Shown: positions 16,781 to 26,028, counted from the stretch's first letter. The stretch is 64,000 bases of DNA from Polycyclovorans algicola TG408 (GCF_000711245.1 NZ_JOMH01000001.1:2288830-2352829), one strand, 5' to 3'. Numbers and translations are program-made. Notes: a model not told the origin generated them from the sequence alone.

Positions 16781-17567
16781 AGGCGCGTTGGCTGGATGCA
16801 GAAATGACCTCGCCCACCAGATAGGAGGCGTAGTCCGAGGCCAGAAACACCATGATGTTGGCAATCTCGAACGCCTCGGCGCCACGGCCAAAGGCCTCGC
16901 GGCTGGCCAGTTCGTTGAGCAGGCTTTCGGGCGCCGTCTTGCGCAGGTGATCGTGAAACACGATGGACGGCGATACCGCATTGATGCGGATGCCGAAGTC
17001 TGCGGCTTCCAGCGCCGAGCACCGCGTCAGCGCCATCACGCCGGCTTTGGCGGCGGCGTAGTGCGCCTGCTCCTTCTGTGCCCGCCAGCCCAGCACCGAG
17101 GCATTGTTGACGATGGCGCCAAAGCCGCGCGGCTGCATCTTCTTCAGCATGGCCCGGGTCATGCGGAAGGTGCCGGTCAGCGTCACGTCCAGCACGCGCT
17201 GCCACTCGTCGTCTTCCATGTCGACCACGCGCTTGCTGCCGCCCAGACCGGCGTTGTTGATCAACACATCCACGCCGCCCATCTGCGCTTCGGCCGCATC
17301 GACCAGGGCCTGCACGTCGCTTTCCTGCGTGACGTTGCAGACCTGGTGGAACACCGCGCAAACCTCCGGCGCCAGGGCCTTCAGCGCCTCGGCCGCCTCG
17401 CCGGTACGGCGCGGGTGGGCGTCGGACACGAACACCGCGCGGGCGCCCTCCTCGATGCAGCGCTGGGCGGTGGCGAAGCCGATGCCGCCACCGGCGGCGG
17501 CGGTGAGGAGGATGGATTTTCCTTTCAGCAGGCCGTGGGGGGGGATTTGGGTGGGGGGAGGCATCAT
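16779..17567 (-). CDS. ipdF: IpdF-type short-chain dehydrogenase (HIP degradation)
   Basis: SDR of 262 aa that strongly resembles mycobacterial IpdF (Rv3559c), an oxidoreductase for the 5-hydroxyl group of 5OH-HIP-CoA. Shared stretches include NNASVLGWRAQ, HYAAAKAGVMALTRCSA, RINAVSPSI and FLASDYASYLVGEVIS. The cofactor motif is TAAAGGGIGFATA. The comparison is from memory of the family, not an alignment. Its presence beside a fadE30-like gene, as in actinobacterial KstR2 regulons, supports the call. Confidence 0.85.
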   Translation of the reverse strand: MMPPPTQIPPHGLLKGKSILLTAAAGGGIGFATAQRCIEEGARAVFVSDAHPRRTGEAAEALKALAPEVCAVFHQVCNVTQESDVQALVDAAEAQMGGVDVLINNAGLGGSKRVVDMEDDEWQRVLDVTLTGTFRMTRAMLKKMQPRGFGAIVNNASVLGWRAQKEQAHYAAAKAGVMALTRCSALEAADFGIRINAVSPSIVFHDHLRKTAPESLLNELASREAFGRGAEAFEIANIMVFLASDYASYLVGEVISASSQRA

Positions 17568-17662
17568 GGGTGTTCCCTTGTTTCTGTTTTGGGGGTGCGC
17601 GTTAGGTCGTTACTTCGGCGTGCGCACACTGCCGTGTGGGGTTTCATTGCCTGACCCCGAAC

Positions 17663-18444
17663 CCGTCATTCCGGCGCAGGCCGGAATCCAGTTTTTGGGT
17701 GTAATGGCTGATCGAGCCGATATGGATACCGGCATTCGCCGGTATGACGATTTTCTCTGGATTGAGCTGCGTAGCGAAATCGCACCGGCCTTTTTCGCCT
17801 TGCGGGCGAGTCACTTTTCTTTGCTCGTGCAAAGAAAAGTAACCAAAAGAAAGCACGCCCCCGCTCGGTGCCGACGCGTAGCGTCGGGCCCCGCCCGAAG
17901 GGCCGTGCTCGGGGCACGCGGCGACACGACATCCTGTCGCGACGCCGCTTGCTCGGCATCCATGCCTCGCATCCCCTGCGCTCAGCCCTTCGGTCGGCAC
18001 CTCGCAAGGGGAGGGCGAGTCAAAAGCGGGCGGCGCATCGACCGTGGGTTGATAAGGCCAGCAGTGCTTCCGGGTAGTGACGCTTGGCTGTTCCTCCCCC
18101 GTCGTGAGCGCCGGATTTGGGAGGGCGCGCAGGGGTTGAGCGGACAGGACGTCCGCGAAAGTGCCGTCGCGACAGGATGTCGCGTGGGCACGACCCCGAG
18201 CACTCTCCCAAAGCCGGGAACCGGCGTAGCCGGCGCGAGCGTCGGGCGTGCTTTCTTTTGCATACATTTTCTTTGCACGAGCAAAGAAAAGTATGTCGGC
18301 CCGCAGGCCGAAAAACGCCGGTGCGATTTCGCAGTGCCGGTCAATCGAGAGCGATCCGTCATGCCGGCGAATGCCGGTATCCATACCCGTCCGATCAGTT
18401 CGTGCGCCCAAAAGCTGGGTTCCGGCCTGCGTAGGGATGGCAGT
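17663..18444. repeat. Long-hairpin repeat element, copy 1
   Basis: Core 17779-18332 is repeated at 26029-26582 with a single mismatch and no indel (offset 8250). The ends of the core are inverted repeats of about 60 bp, each containing the palindrome ACTTTTCTTTGC-tcgt-GCAAAGAAAAGT (or a close variant), and internal halves are also partly complementary (around CGACATCCTGTCGCGAC). Outside the core, 17663-17749 and 18357-18444 are inverted ATTCCGG-type palindrome pairs that extend the terminal inverted repeat. Reading frames through it are frame-shadows without codon logic; no gene is called. Confidence 0.85.
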
Positions 18445-18480
18445 ACGCGAACCTGCCCAACTCCCCGCGCTACGCGCGCC

Positions 18481-18530
18481 CTCATCCGCCCCTTCGGGGC
18501 ACCTTCTCCCGCCTGCGGGAGAAGGAACAG
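18481..18530. repeat. Single CCTTCTCCC-type hairpin
   Basis: A diverged unit of the paired-hairpin family (CCTTCTCCCgcctgcGGGAGAAGG), 75 bp downstream of the fused dehydrogenase gene. The remaining bases of the 1-kb gap hold nothing I recognise. Confidence 0.7.
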
Positions 18531-18605
18531 CCAGCCTCGCTCGCGCTTCACGCCCGCAAGCAATCCGTGCGGCGACGTCCAGCGCCCGCATGGCATCAAT
18601 GCCCA

Positions 18606-20939
18606 TCAGCTCGTGGGCCGCACTTCCCGCGGCATTCCCAATCCCCGCTCCGCAATCAAATTCAACTGAATCTCATTGGTCCCGGCATAAATCGTGTCCG
18701 CCCGCGAGAAGAAGAACAGTTGCTGCAGCGGCCGGGTCACCGGGTCATCGCTGATGAAACTCCCCTCCGGCCCCAGTACGTCCATCGCCAGTTTGCCCAG
18801 ATCACGGTGCCAGTTGGACCAGTAGTATTTGTAGATCAGCGCTTCGCGGCGCAGGCCGAGTTCGCTGCCGTCCGCGAGCATGCGCAGGGCGTTGTCGCGC
18901 ATCACCACCAAGCCCATCCAGGCCTGAGCGATGCGGCTGCGCATGGCGGGTTGGCAGATGCGACCGCTGCGTTTGGCGGCGGCGACCACGGTTTCAAGCT
19001 CAAAGGCAAAGTGCATCTGCTGACCCAGGGTGGAGACGCCGCGTTCGATCTCCAGCAGACCCATGGCGACCTTCCAGCCATCTCCGGGCGCGCCCAGCAC
19101 GTCGCCGGCCTCGCAGATCGCTTCGTCGAAGAACACTTCGTTGAATTCGCAGCCGCCGCTGATCTGGCGGATGGGGCGTATGTCGATGCCGGGCTGGTCC
19201 AGCTTCATCAGCAGGAAGATCAGCCCCTTGTTGCCCTTGCTGCCTGGCTCGCTTCGCGCCAGCACGAAAATCCAGTCCGACTCATGGGCCAGCGAGGTCC
19301 AGATTTTCTGGCCGCTGACGCGCCAGCGGCCGTCTTCGCCGAGCACCGCCTTGGTCTGCACGTTGGCCAGATCAGACCCGGCGCTGGGCTCGGAATAGCC
19401 CTGTGCCCAGTACGTGCGTCCCGCCACTATGTCGGGCAGGAAACGTTGCTGCTGCTCGGGCGTGCCGTAGGCGATGATGGCCGGGCCGATCAGCCCTTCG
19501 CCGATGTGCCCCATGCGGCCGGGGCCACCGGCACGGGCGTATTCCTCGTGGAAGATCACCTGCTGTTGGATGCTGAGTTCGCGGCCGCCGTGGGCACGGG
19601 GCCAGCCCACGCAGGTCCAGCCGCCTTTGGCGAGTTCGCGCTCCCAGTCCTTGCGTAGGGCAGGCGCGTGTTCCTCATCGCCGGGGCCGCCGCGATGCTG
19701 TAGATCGGCAAACGGTCCGCTCAGATGCGCCTGCATCCACGCGTTCACGTCGGCGCGGAATGCGCGGTCGTCATTGGCTTCTTCGGTGCTGGGTTCGCCG
19801 CCCGGTGCAGGCAAGGCGTCGGTATCGAGCAGTTCGTCAGCCAGCACCTCCCGCAGTTCGTCGGGCGTGCCCATCCAGTGCTGCGCCGCCTGGGCGCGTT
19901 TGAAGTAGAGCTGTGGATCATATTCCCAGGTGAAGCCCACGCCGCCGTGCAGTTGGATGGCCTCCTGCGCGCAGTAAAACGCGGTGTCGGTGGCCCAAGC
20001 TTTGACCATCATGCCTTCACGGTGCAGGGCTTCGGGCGACGCGCTGCCGCCCGCGCGCTGCGCCACGCCATACACGGCCGAGCGCAATGATTCGACGCGC
20101 ACCATCATCTCGGCGCAGCGATGCTTGACGGCCTGGAAGCCGCCCACGGCACGGCCAAATTGCTTGCGGGTGGCCACGTAGGCCACCGTCAGGTCCAGGC
20201 ACTGTTGCGCCACGCCGAGCAGTTCGGCGGCCAGGCAAATGCGCAGCCATGCGGCGGTGGTGATCAGGCCGGCAGACAGGCGATCCGGATCATCCACACG
20301 CATCAGCACGGGGGCATTGCAGAGCACCACATCGGCAAAGCGGCGGGTCGCGTCCCAGCTTCGACGCGGGGTGATGGCGATGCGCGCTGCGTCGGCGGCA
20401 ACGATGAACAGGGCAGGGCTATCGTCAGGCAGTTGCGCGAGCAGCAGCAGGTGATCGGCCTGCGCGGCATCGCTGAGGCGCAGCGCTTCGCCGGTGAGGC
20501 GCCAGGCGTTGCCGTCCGGCGTGGCGCGCAGCCGTCGTGCTTCATGCTCCCACTCCGGCTCAAGCCCGTTGAGGGGTACCGCAAAGCGGGTGGTCCCCTC
20601 GGCAATGCGCGGCAACCATTGCGTCATGGCCGCTTGATCCCCGCAGTGACGCAGCACGGTTGCCGCCACGCAGCCGGTCGCGAAGAACGGACCGCTGAGC
20701 AAATGACGACCGGCCTGCTCCTGCACCAAGGCCAGCTCCATGACGCCCAGGCCCAGCCCACTATGTGCTTCGTCCACGCCAATCCCGCACCAGCCCAGCT
20801 CGGCGCCGATGCGCGACCAGACGCTGGGGTCGTAACCCGGCGCGCTGTCCATGGCGCTGCGGATCGCTGCCGAGTGGCTGACGTCGGCGAGAAAGGTCTC
20901 GGCCGCATCGCGGATCATCTGCTGGTCGTCGTTAAGCAT
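18606..20939 (-). CDS. Fused double acyl-CoA dehydrogenase (FadE30-like C-terminal half)
   Basis: 777 aa containing two acyl-CoA dehydrogenase modules. The N-terminal one (about 1-370) has QFGRAVGGFQAVKHRCAEMM and LHGGVGFTWEYD. The C-terminal one (about 395-777) has GYSEPSAGSDLANVQTKA, SGQKIWTSLAHESD and YAGTNEIQLNLIAERGLG. The latter resembles FadE30 of the HIP pathway. Steroid dehydrogenases usually work as alpha2beta2 pairs from two genes; here the pair is one chain, as in FadE34/ChsE3. The ATG at 20939 follows the thioesterase stop by two bases. Confidence 0.88.
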   Translation of the reverse strand: MLNDDQQMIRDAAETFLADVSHSAAIRSAMDSAPGYDPSVWSRIGAELGWCGIGVDEAHSGLGLGVMELALVQEQAGRHLLSGPFFATGCVAATVLRHCGDQAAMTQWLPRIAEGTTRFAVPLNGLEPEWEHEARRLRATPDGNAWRLTGEALRLSDAAQADHLLLLAQLPDDSPALFIVAADAARIAITPRRSWDATRRFADVVLCNAPVLMRVDDPDRLSAGLITTAAWLRICLAAELLGVAQQCLDLTVAYVATRKQFGRAVGGFQAVKHRCAEMMVRVESLRSAVYGVAQRAGGSASPEALHREGMMVKAWATDTAFYCAQEAIQLHGGVGFTWEYDPQLYFKRAQAAQHWMGTPDELREVLADELLDTDALPAPGGEPSTEEANDDRAFRADVNAWMQAHLSGPFADLQHRGGPGDEEHAPALRKDWERELAKGGWTCVGWPRAHGGRELSIQQQVIFHEEYARAGGPGRMGHIGEGLIGPAIIAYGTPEQQQRFLPDIVAGRTYWAQGYSEPSAGSDLANVQTKAVLGEDGRWRVSGQKIWTSLAHESDWIFVLARSEPGSKGNKGLIFLLMKLDQPGIDIRPIRQISGGCEFNEVFFDEAICEAGDVLGAPGDGWKVAMGLLEIERGVSTLGQQMHFAFELETVVAAAKRSGRICQPAMRSRIAQAWMGLVVMRDNALRMLADGSELGLRREALIYKYYWSNWHRDLGKLAMDVLGPEGSFISDDPVTRPLQQLFFFSRADTIYAGTNEIQLNLIAERGLGMPREVRPTS

Positions 20940-20941
20940 GG

Positions 20942-21400
20942 CTAGACCGTCGGTACACGCCAGGCCATCAAGGCCTCGCGCTCGGCCAGTCCGAGGGGAA
21001 TCGGACGGCGGCTGCGGGTGTCGATCCAGACCAACCGCGCGCTGATGGTGCCGGTGCAAACGTCGTTGCAGAACACGCCGTGCGCCAGGCTGAAAGAGGT
21101 ATTGCCTACACTCAGCACCGATGCCCCGAGCCGCAGTCGGTTGGGATAGTGCAGCTCGTGCAGAAAGTCGATCTCGACATGCGCGAGCACGCTCTGCTCG
21201 ACACGGCCCACGGTCCACAGGCCGATGGCGCTCAGGAACGGCGCCCGTACGCTCTCGGCATAGTCGAGATAGCTGCGGTTATTGACGTGACCCAGTAGAT
21301 CGAGATCACCAAAGCGCACGTTTTCATCGACCCAGTAGCGATAGCCCTGGGCCGTGGTCGGTGCCTGCGCCGACGCGGTAGCGGAGCCGTCAGGTGCCAT
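20942..21400 (-). CDS. Acyl-CoA thioesterase, 4HBT hot-dog family
   Basis: 152-aa YbgC/FadM-type thioesterase: VRFGDLDLLGHVNNRSYLDY carries the catalytic Asp and the conserved HVNN, followed by VEIDFLHEL. Hydrolyses an acyl-CoA, possibly as a release valve for stalled steroid-CoA intermediates. It overlaps the upstream SDR by 11 bases and abuts the downstream fused dehydrogenase, so the three are one translational unit. Confidence 0.85.
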   Translation of the reverse strand: MAPDGSATASAQAPTTAQGYRYWVDENVRFGDLDLLGHVNNRSYLDYAESVRAPFLSAIGLWTVGRVEQSVLAHVEIDFLHELHYPNRLRLGASVLSVGNTSFSLAHGVFCNDVCTGTISARLVWIDTRSRRPIPLGLAEREALMAWRVPTV

Positions 21401-22271
21401 AGACCTTCTGCGCGGGGGGCGCCTCTGCGATCAATCGGGCCACCACGTCGCCCAGCTCGGCCGGTTGCCAGCGGGCCTTCTTGTCGGTGACGGCGCCGCC
21501 TTTCCAGCCACTGGCGATGGAGAGTTTGCCGCCTTCCACCTCGAACACCTTGCCGCTGCATTCAGCCGAGGCCTCGCTGCACAACCACACCACCAGCGGC
21601 GCGACGTTTTCGGGTGCGTAGTGGTCAAAGCTGCCGTCGGCGGGCGGCTTCATCACCTCACCGAACGGACCTTCGGTCATTTGCGTGCGGGCCGCGGGTG
21701 CCAACGCGTTGGCGGTGATGCCGTAGCGGCCCAGCTCGGCGGCCTGCACCAGGGTCAACGAGGCGATGCCCGCCTTGGCCGCGGAGTAGTTGCTCTGGCC
21801 GATGTTGCCCTGTAAGCCCGCGCCGGAGCTGGTGTTGATGATGCGGCCGGACACCCGCTGGCCGGTTTCCTTGACCTGGTCGCGCCAGCGCTTGACCAGC
21901 GTATTGGCGATGCAGAAATGGCCCTTGAGGTGGACCTTGATCACCCCATCCCACTCGTCCTCGCTCATCGACGCAAACATGCGGTCGCGCACGATGCCCG
22001 CGTTGTTGACCACGCCGTGCACGTCGCCGAACGCAGCAACGGTGTCGGCCACGATGCTGGCGGCGCCGCTCATGGTGGTGATGTCGTCGCTGTTGGCGAC
22101 GGCCTTTCCACCGGCGGCGATAATCTCGGCCACCACGGCCTCGGTGGCGTCGCGGCGAATGTCGTTGACCAGCACGCCCGCGCCTTCGGCGGCGAGTGCA
22201 TGGGCATACGCCCGGCCAAGGCCGGCGCCAGCGCCGGTGACGATGATGTTGCGGTTGGTGCAGATGCCCAT
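21390..22271 (-). CDS. SDR of the MFE-2/17beta-HSD4 type
   Basis: 293 aa, start at 22271 set by GGAG 6 nt upstream. Contains VTGAGAGLGRAYAHALA, NDIRRDATEAVV, NNAGIVRDRMFASM, SSSGAGLQGNIGQSNYSAAK (catalytic Ser, Tyr, Lys) and the long C-terminal tail typical of (3R)-hydroxyacyl-CoA/17beta-hydroxysteroid dehydrogenases such as actinobacterial Hsd4A. A much longer open frame extends upstream through the insertion sequence but is coincidental. The IS3 element now separates this gene from whatever promoter lay upstream. Confidence 0.86.
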   Translation of the reverse strand: MGICTNRNIIVTGAGAGLGRAYAHALAAEGAGVLVNDIRRDATEAVVAEIIAAGGKAVANSDDITTMSGAASIVADTVAAFGDVHGVVNNAGIVRDRMFASMSEDEWDGVIKVHLKGHFCIANTLVKRWRDQVKETGQRVSGRIINTSSGAGLQGNIGQSNYSAAKAGIASLTLVQAAELGRYGITANALAPAARTQMTEGPFGEVMKPPADGSFDHYAPENVAPLVVWLCSEASAECSGKVFEVEGGKLSIASGWKGGAVTDKKARWQPAELGDVVARLIAEAPPAQKVYGT

Positions 22272-22290
22272 GTTCACTCCGTGTTGTTGT

Positions 22291-22377
22291 GCTTCCCTCT
22301 CCCGCAGGCGGGAGAGGGATCGAGGGAGAGGGCGGCCCCGAATGGGGCCGGGATGTGCGGCAAAGTCCACCGCGCTT
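22291..22377. repeat. Left half of an IS-interrupted hairpin pair
   Basis: Hairpin unit and spacer of the CCCTCTCCC family, cut at 22377 by the IS3 element. The other half resumes at 23665-23711. Removing the IS and one CTT restores a typical pair with the usual GCGC spacer. Confidence 0.85.
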
Positions 22378-22414
22378 TGACCTTGCCCCTGGAATCCGTA
22401 CCCCATAACTGAGG

Positions 22415-23311
22415 TCATGAGCTGGCTTGTTTGGGCAGAGCCGCTAGCCAGTTTTGTTCGAACTGCATCGGGCTGAGATAGGCCAGCGTCGAGTGCAGCC
22501 GGGTGCTGTTGTACCAGAGCAGCCAGGCGATGGTCTCGTCCATTGCATGGCGGCGGGTTTCGAAGCGTTGCCCGTGCAGCCGCTCCACCTTGAGCGACCC
22601 GAACACTGTCTCGCTGCAGGCGTTGTCCCAACAGTTGCCGCGCCTGCTCATTGAGCTTGTGATGCCGTAGTCCTTCAAGACTTCTCTGAAGTCGTTGCTG
22701 GCGTACTGGCTGCCCCGGTCGCTGTGGAAGATCAGCCCAGTCTGCTTGCCCGGATGGCGCTTGAACCAGGCCATGCGCAGCGCGTCGATGACGATGTCGC
22801 GCGTCATGTCCTGCCGCAGTGCCCAGCCCACCACCTGGCGGCTGAACAGGTCGATCACTACGGCCAGGAACAGCCAGCCCTCGTCGGTGGCGATGTATGT
22901 AATGTCGCCCGCCCACACCTTGTCGGGCTCGGCCACGATGAACTCGCGGTTGAGCAGGTTGGGCGAGATCGGCAGATCGTGATTGCTGTCGGTGGTGACC
23001 TTGAAGCGCCGCTTTCCCTTGGCACGAATGCCGTGCAGCTGCATGAGTTTCTGTACCCGCTCCTTGCCAACACGAATTCCGCGTGCTGGCAGCTCCTTCC
23101 AAGTGCGCGGCCAGCCATAGCCGCCACGGGTCTCGGCATGGATCGCCTTGATATGCACGAGCAGCGCGTCGTCGCTCAGATGGCGGCGCTGCGCAGCGCT
23201 TGCCCGGCGAACGAAGTGTTCGTGATACCCGCTCACGCTGACACCCAGTACCCGGCACTGCACCGAGATCGGCCATACGCGCCGGTGGCGTTGGATGAAG
23301 GCGTACTTCAC
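22415..23311 (-). CDS. IS3-family transposase OrfB (DDE integrase core)
   Basis: 298 aa, probable GTG start overlapping the orfA stop (GTGA). The rve catalytic triad is visible: WAGDITYIATDEGW (first Asp), FHSDRGSQYAS (second Asp) and NACSETVFGSLKVE (Glu). The HTH_21-type N-terminal region is present (RGYGWPRT-like GGYGWPRTWKEL). A fused OrfAB by -1 frameshifting at the A-rich end of orfA is possible but not shown. Confidence 0.92.
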   Translation of the reverse strand: MKYAFIQRHRRVWPISVQCRVLGVSVSGYHEHFVRRASAAQRRHLSDDALLVHIKAIHAETRGGYGWPRTWKELPARGIRVGKERVQKLMQLHGIRAKGKRRFKVTTDSNHDLPISPNLLNREFIVAEPDKVWAGDITYIATDEGWLFLAVVIDLFSRQVVGWALRQDMTRDIVIDALRMAWFKRHPGKQTGLIFHSDRGSQYASNDFREVLKDYGITSSMSRRGNCWDNACSETVFGSLKVERLHGQRFETRRHAMDETIAWLLWYNSTRLHSTLAYLSPMQFEQNWLAALPKQASS

Positions 23312-23601
23312 TTCGCACCTTTCGCGAAGTACGCCGTCGCTTTTCCCAGGATGTCGCGCTCCATCTTGACGCGCGCCAGCTCGGCTCGCAGTCGGCTGAT
23401 CTCCATCTGCTCGGCGCTCACGCGCTTGCTGTCAGCGCCGCTGAGCTTTCCCAGCCGGTGCGCCTTGACCCAGTTGTGCAGCGTCTGTTCAACCACACCC
23501 AAGGTCCTGGCCACCGCCGCAATGCTCTGGCCACCCTCGACCAGCCGCACCGCCTCTTGCTTGAATTCGAGCGTGTAACGCGCCCTCGTCGTCTTCGTCA
23601 T
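23308..23601 (-). CDS. IS3-family transposase OrfA (helix-turn-helix)
   Basis: 97 aa: TLEFKQEAVRLVEGGQSIAA followed by VARTLGVVEQTLHNWVKAHR is a helix-turn-helix, then a leucine-zipper-like C-terminus (EISRLRAELARVKMERDIL). AAGGAG lies 8 nt before the ATG. Binds the IS ends. Confidence 0.9.
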   Translation of the reverse strand: MTKTTRARYTLEFKQEAVRLVEGGQSIAAVARTLGVVEQTLHNWVKAHRLGKLSGADSKRVSAEQMEISRLRAELARVKMERDILGKATAYFAKGAK

Positions 23602-23723
23602 TTCCGTTCTCCTTACTTGAATTGAACCACTCAGCAAGGGATACGCTTTTCGGGGGCAAGGTCACTTCGCGCGCCCTCTCCCCTGACCCCTCTCCCACAA
23701 GTGGGAGAGGGGAAATAAGCGAA

Positions 23724-24872
23724 TTACAGCCTCTCAATAATCGTCACGTTGGCCACGCCGCCGCCTTCACACATGGTCTGCAGGCCGTAACGGCCCTTGG
23801 TGCGTTCCAGCTCGTGCAGCAGGGTGGTCATCAGCTTGGTGCCGGTGGCGCCCAGCGGATGGGCCAGCGCAATCGCGCCGCCGTTGACGTTGGTCTTCTC
23901 GTGCGGATAGCCGGTTTCCATCAGCCACGACATCACCACCGGGGCAAAGGCTTCGTTGATCTCGACCAAGTCGATGTCACTCAGCGACATGCCCGACTTC
24001 TTCATCGCCTGGGCAGTGGCCGGGATGGGCGCGGTGAGCATGAAGATGGGGTCATCGCTGTAGACGCTGAGGTGGTGAATGCGTGCGCGCGGCGTCAGGT
24101 TGTAGCGTTTCAGGGCCCGCTCGCTGACGATCAGCATCGCCGAGCTGGCATCGCCCGTCTGGCTCGACACGCCGGCGGTGATGGTGCCGCCGGGGGCCAG
24201 CGGCTCCAGCGTCGCCATCTTTTCCAGGGTGGTGTCGCGGACGGTTTCGTCGGCGATGAGCCCGGCGCACTCGATGATCTCGCGATCAAAGCGGCCTTCG
24301 GCCTGTGCCTGGCGCGCGCGGCGGTGCGATTCCAGCGAGAACACCTCCATTGCTTCGCGGCTGATCTTCCATTTGTCGGCAATCATCTGCGCACCGACGA
24401 ACTGCGACACCGGCTCCTTGCCGAAGCGCGCCACCCAACCGGTGGAACCGGAGAACGGGTCATCGAAGCCCAGCGGTTTGGCGCAGAGCATGGCCGACGA
24501 AATGGGGATCTGCGTCATCGTTTGCAGGCCGCCGGCGATCACCACGTCCTGCGTGCCGCTCATCACCGCCTGGGCGGCGAAGTGCACGGCCTGCTGCGAA
24601 CTGCCGCACTGACGGTCGATGGTCACGCCCGGTACGTGCAGGGGCAGTCCGGCCGCCAGCCACGCAGTGCGGGCGATGTTGCCGGCCAGCGGGCCGATGG
24701 CGTCCAGACAACCGAAGATGACGTCGTCATAGTCTTCAGCGGGAATCGCGTTGCGAGCGACCAGCGCTTTGAGGGCATGGGCGCCGAGGTCGGCGCCATG
24801 CAGGTGAGCGAGGCTGCCCTTGCGCTTGCCGGTGGCGGTGCGCAGGGCGTCGACGATATAGGCTTCGGCCAT
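23724..24872 (-). CDS. fadA6: FadA6-type steroid thiolase
   Basis: 382-aa thiolase very like mycobacterial FadA6 (Rv3556c), which acts late in HIP degradation. Shared stretches are TATGKRKGSLAHLHGADLGA, TIDRQCGSSQQAV (nucleophile Cys89), IPISSAM, NEAFAPVVMSWL, ALAHPLGATG and CEGGGVANVTIIERL. The histidine and second cysteine are in place. It lies 11 bp downstream of an acyl-CoA dehydrogenase gene, in the same orientation. Confidence 0.88.
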   Translation of the reverse strand: MAEAYIVDALRTATGKRKGSLAHLHGADLGAHALKALVARNAIPAEDYDDVIFGCLDAIGPLAGNIARTAWLAAGLPLHVPGVTIDRQCGSSQQAVHFAAQAVMSGTQDVVIAGGLQTMTQIPISSAMLCAKPLGFDDPFSGSTGWVARFGKEPVSQFVGAQMIADKWKISREAMEVFSLESHRRARQAQAEGRFDREIIECAGLIADETVRDTTLEKMATLEPLAPGGTITAGVSSQTGDASSAMLIVSERALKRYNLTPRARIHHLSVYSDDPIFMLTAPIPATAQAMKKSGMSLSDIDLVEINEAFAPVVMSWLMETGYPHEKTNVNGGAIALAHPLGATGTKLMTTLLHELERTKGRYGLQTMCEGGGVANVTIIERL

Positions 24873-24883
24873 GGGGGTGTCCG

Positions 24884-25942
24884 TTAGTTGAAGGTGTGTT
24901 GCGGGCCGAGGGCGGCACCGTCGGCGAGAATGTGATCGGCAATGCGGGCTTTCTGCCGGGCGCGGCTGCCCCAGGTGGCGTCCAGTGCCCAGGCGCGTTT
25001 CATGAACATCTGCAGGTCGGCCTCCCAGGTGTAGCCCATCGCGCCGTGCGTCTGAAGGCTGTTACGCGCCGCCAGACGCGCGGCTTCGCCTGTAGCCAGG
25101 CGTGCATGTGCGACATGGATGGCTGCGTCCGGCTTGTGACGCGACAGGGCCGCAGCGGCACGATAGACCACGGGCTCGGCAAACTCGATTTTTACGGCAA
25201 TGTCGGCCATTGCATGCTTCACCGCCTGCTGGCTGCCGATGGGCTTGCCGAATTGCTTGCGCTGCGCCGCGTAGTCCACACCCAGATCCATCATCCGCTG
25301 GGACAGTCCCAGCAGATGGGCCGCCACCGCGAGGCTGGCGCGCTGGGTGAGGGTCTCCCACAGCGGTTTACCAACTTTGGCGGTGCAGATGCGGGTGGCG
25401 TCGGACGGTGTCCAGTCCACGTGATAGAGGCGGCGCGACAGATCGATGCTGGCGTTGACGCGCGTGGTGATGTCGTACTGCGCCAGCGCATGCACTTCGT
25501 CGTCGTGCCACATCAACAGCAGGTCGGCCGCCTCAGCATCTGCCACCAGCGGGTTGATGGGATGACCCACCGCCACGCGGGCCTTGCCCTCGGCAATCAG
25601 CGGCAGCCATTTGCCCTTGAAGCCCTCGGCGCCGGGCAGGGCATTGATCAGCCCCACCGCCACATAGGCGGTGTCGGTAAGGGAGTCCGGAATGCCGTGG
25701 TAGCCGAGCTCCTGATGCACCTGCACCCAGTCGACATCGCCCAGCCCGATGCCACCGTGGGCCTCGGGCACCGACAGCGCCGTGAGGCCCTGATCGGCAA
25801 GCTTGGCGCGCAGGTCTGCAGAACGCCCGGTGCGGGTGGTTTCCCAGATTTCGCGGAGCAGCTCGGGGGCGGCCTCGACGACGAGGAATTTGCGGATGGC
25901 TTCGCGGAGGGCGAGTTGTTCGGTGGTGAAGGTGAAGTCCAT
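24884..25942 (-). CDS. Acyl-CoA dehydrogenase (FadE32/33-like)
   Basis: 352-aa acyl-CoA dehydrogenase with a complete FAD-binding C-terminal region (RKQFGKPIGSQQAVKHAMAD, HGAMGYTWEADLQMFMKRAW) but a shortened, divergent middle domain, as in the smaller subunits of steroid alpha2beta2 dehydrogenases. The ATG at 25942 has GGGGAG 7 nt upstream. The larger partner is probably the gene at 26718. Likely acts on ring-derived CoA esters of HIP. Confidence 0.82.
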   Translation of the reverse strand: MDFTFTTEQLALREAIRKFLVVEAAPELLREIWETTRTGRSADLRAKLADQGLTALSVPEAHGGIGLGDVDWVQVHQELGYHGIPDSLTDTAYVAVGLINALPGAEGFKGKWLPLIAEGKARVAVGHPINPLVADAEAADLLLMWHDDEVHALAQYDITTRVNASIDLSRRLYHVDWTPSDATRICTAKVGKPLWETLTQRASLAVAAHLLGLSQRMMDLGVDYAAQRKQFGKPIGSQQAVKHAMADIAVKIEFAEPVVYRAAAALSRHKPDAAIHVAHARLATGEAARLAARNSLQTHGAMGYTWEADLQMFMKRAWALDATWGSRARQKARIADHILADGAALGPQHTFN

Positions 25943-26028
25943 TACTTGCTCCCCTGTTGGGGCTCCCGATTGCACCTAGGTTTTGGGGTGGTTGTTGAGT
26001 TGGGTGCCTGATTGGGCTTTGGTGCGAG

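Larger units (their letters stand above)
22378..23664 (-). mobile_element. IS3-family insertion sequence, complete
   Basis: 1287 bp bounded by imperfect inverted repeats starting TGACCTTGCCCC at both ends, with a 3-bp direct repeat CTT outside (22375-22377 and 23665-23667). Contains orfA and orfB in the minus orientation. It sits inside an intergenic hairpin repeat upstream of the 17beta-HSD-type SDR. Confidence 0.9.

Noticed and set aside
17644-18669. Several overlapping open frames of 200-500 codons inside the long-hairpin element
   Set aside because: They exist on both strands, follow the GC-rich inverted structure, have no recognisable domain and are conserved as DNA rather than as protein.
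21390-23318. A 642-codon open frame joining the 17beta-HSD-type SDR to the insertion sequence
   Set aside because: The upstream part is the antisense or alternate frame of the IS3 orfB with no own similarity, and the SDR has a clear start with a ribosome site at 22271.
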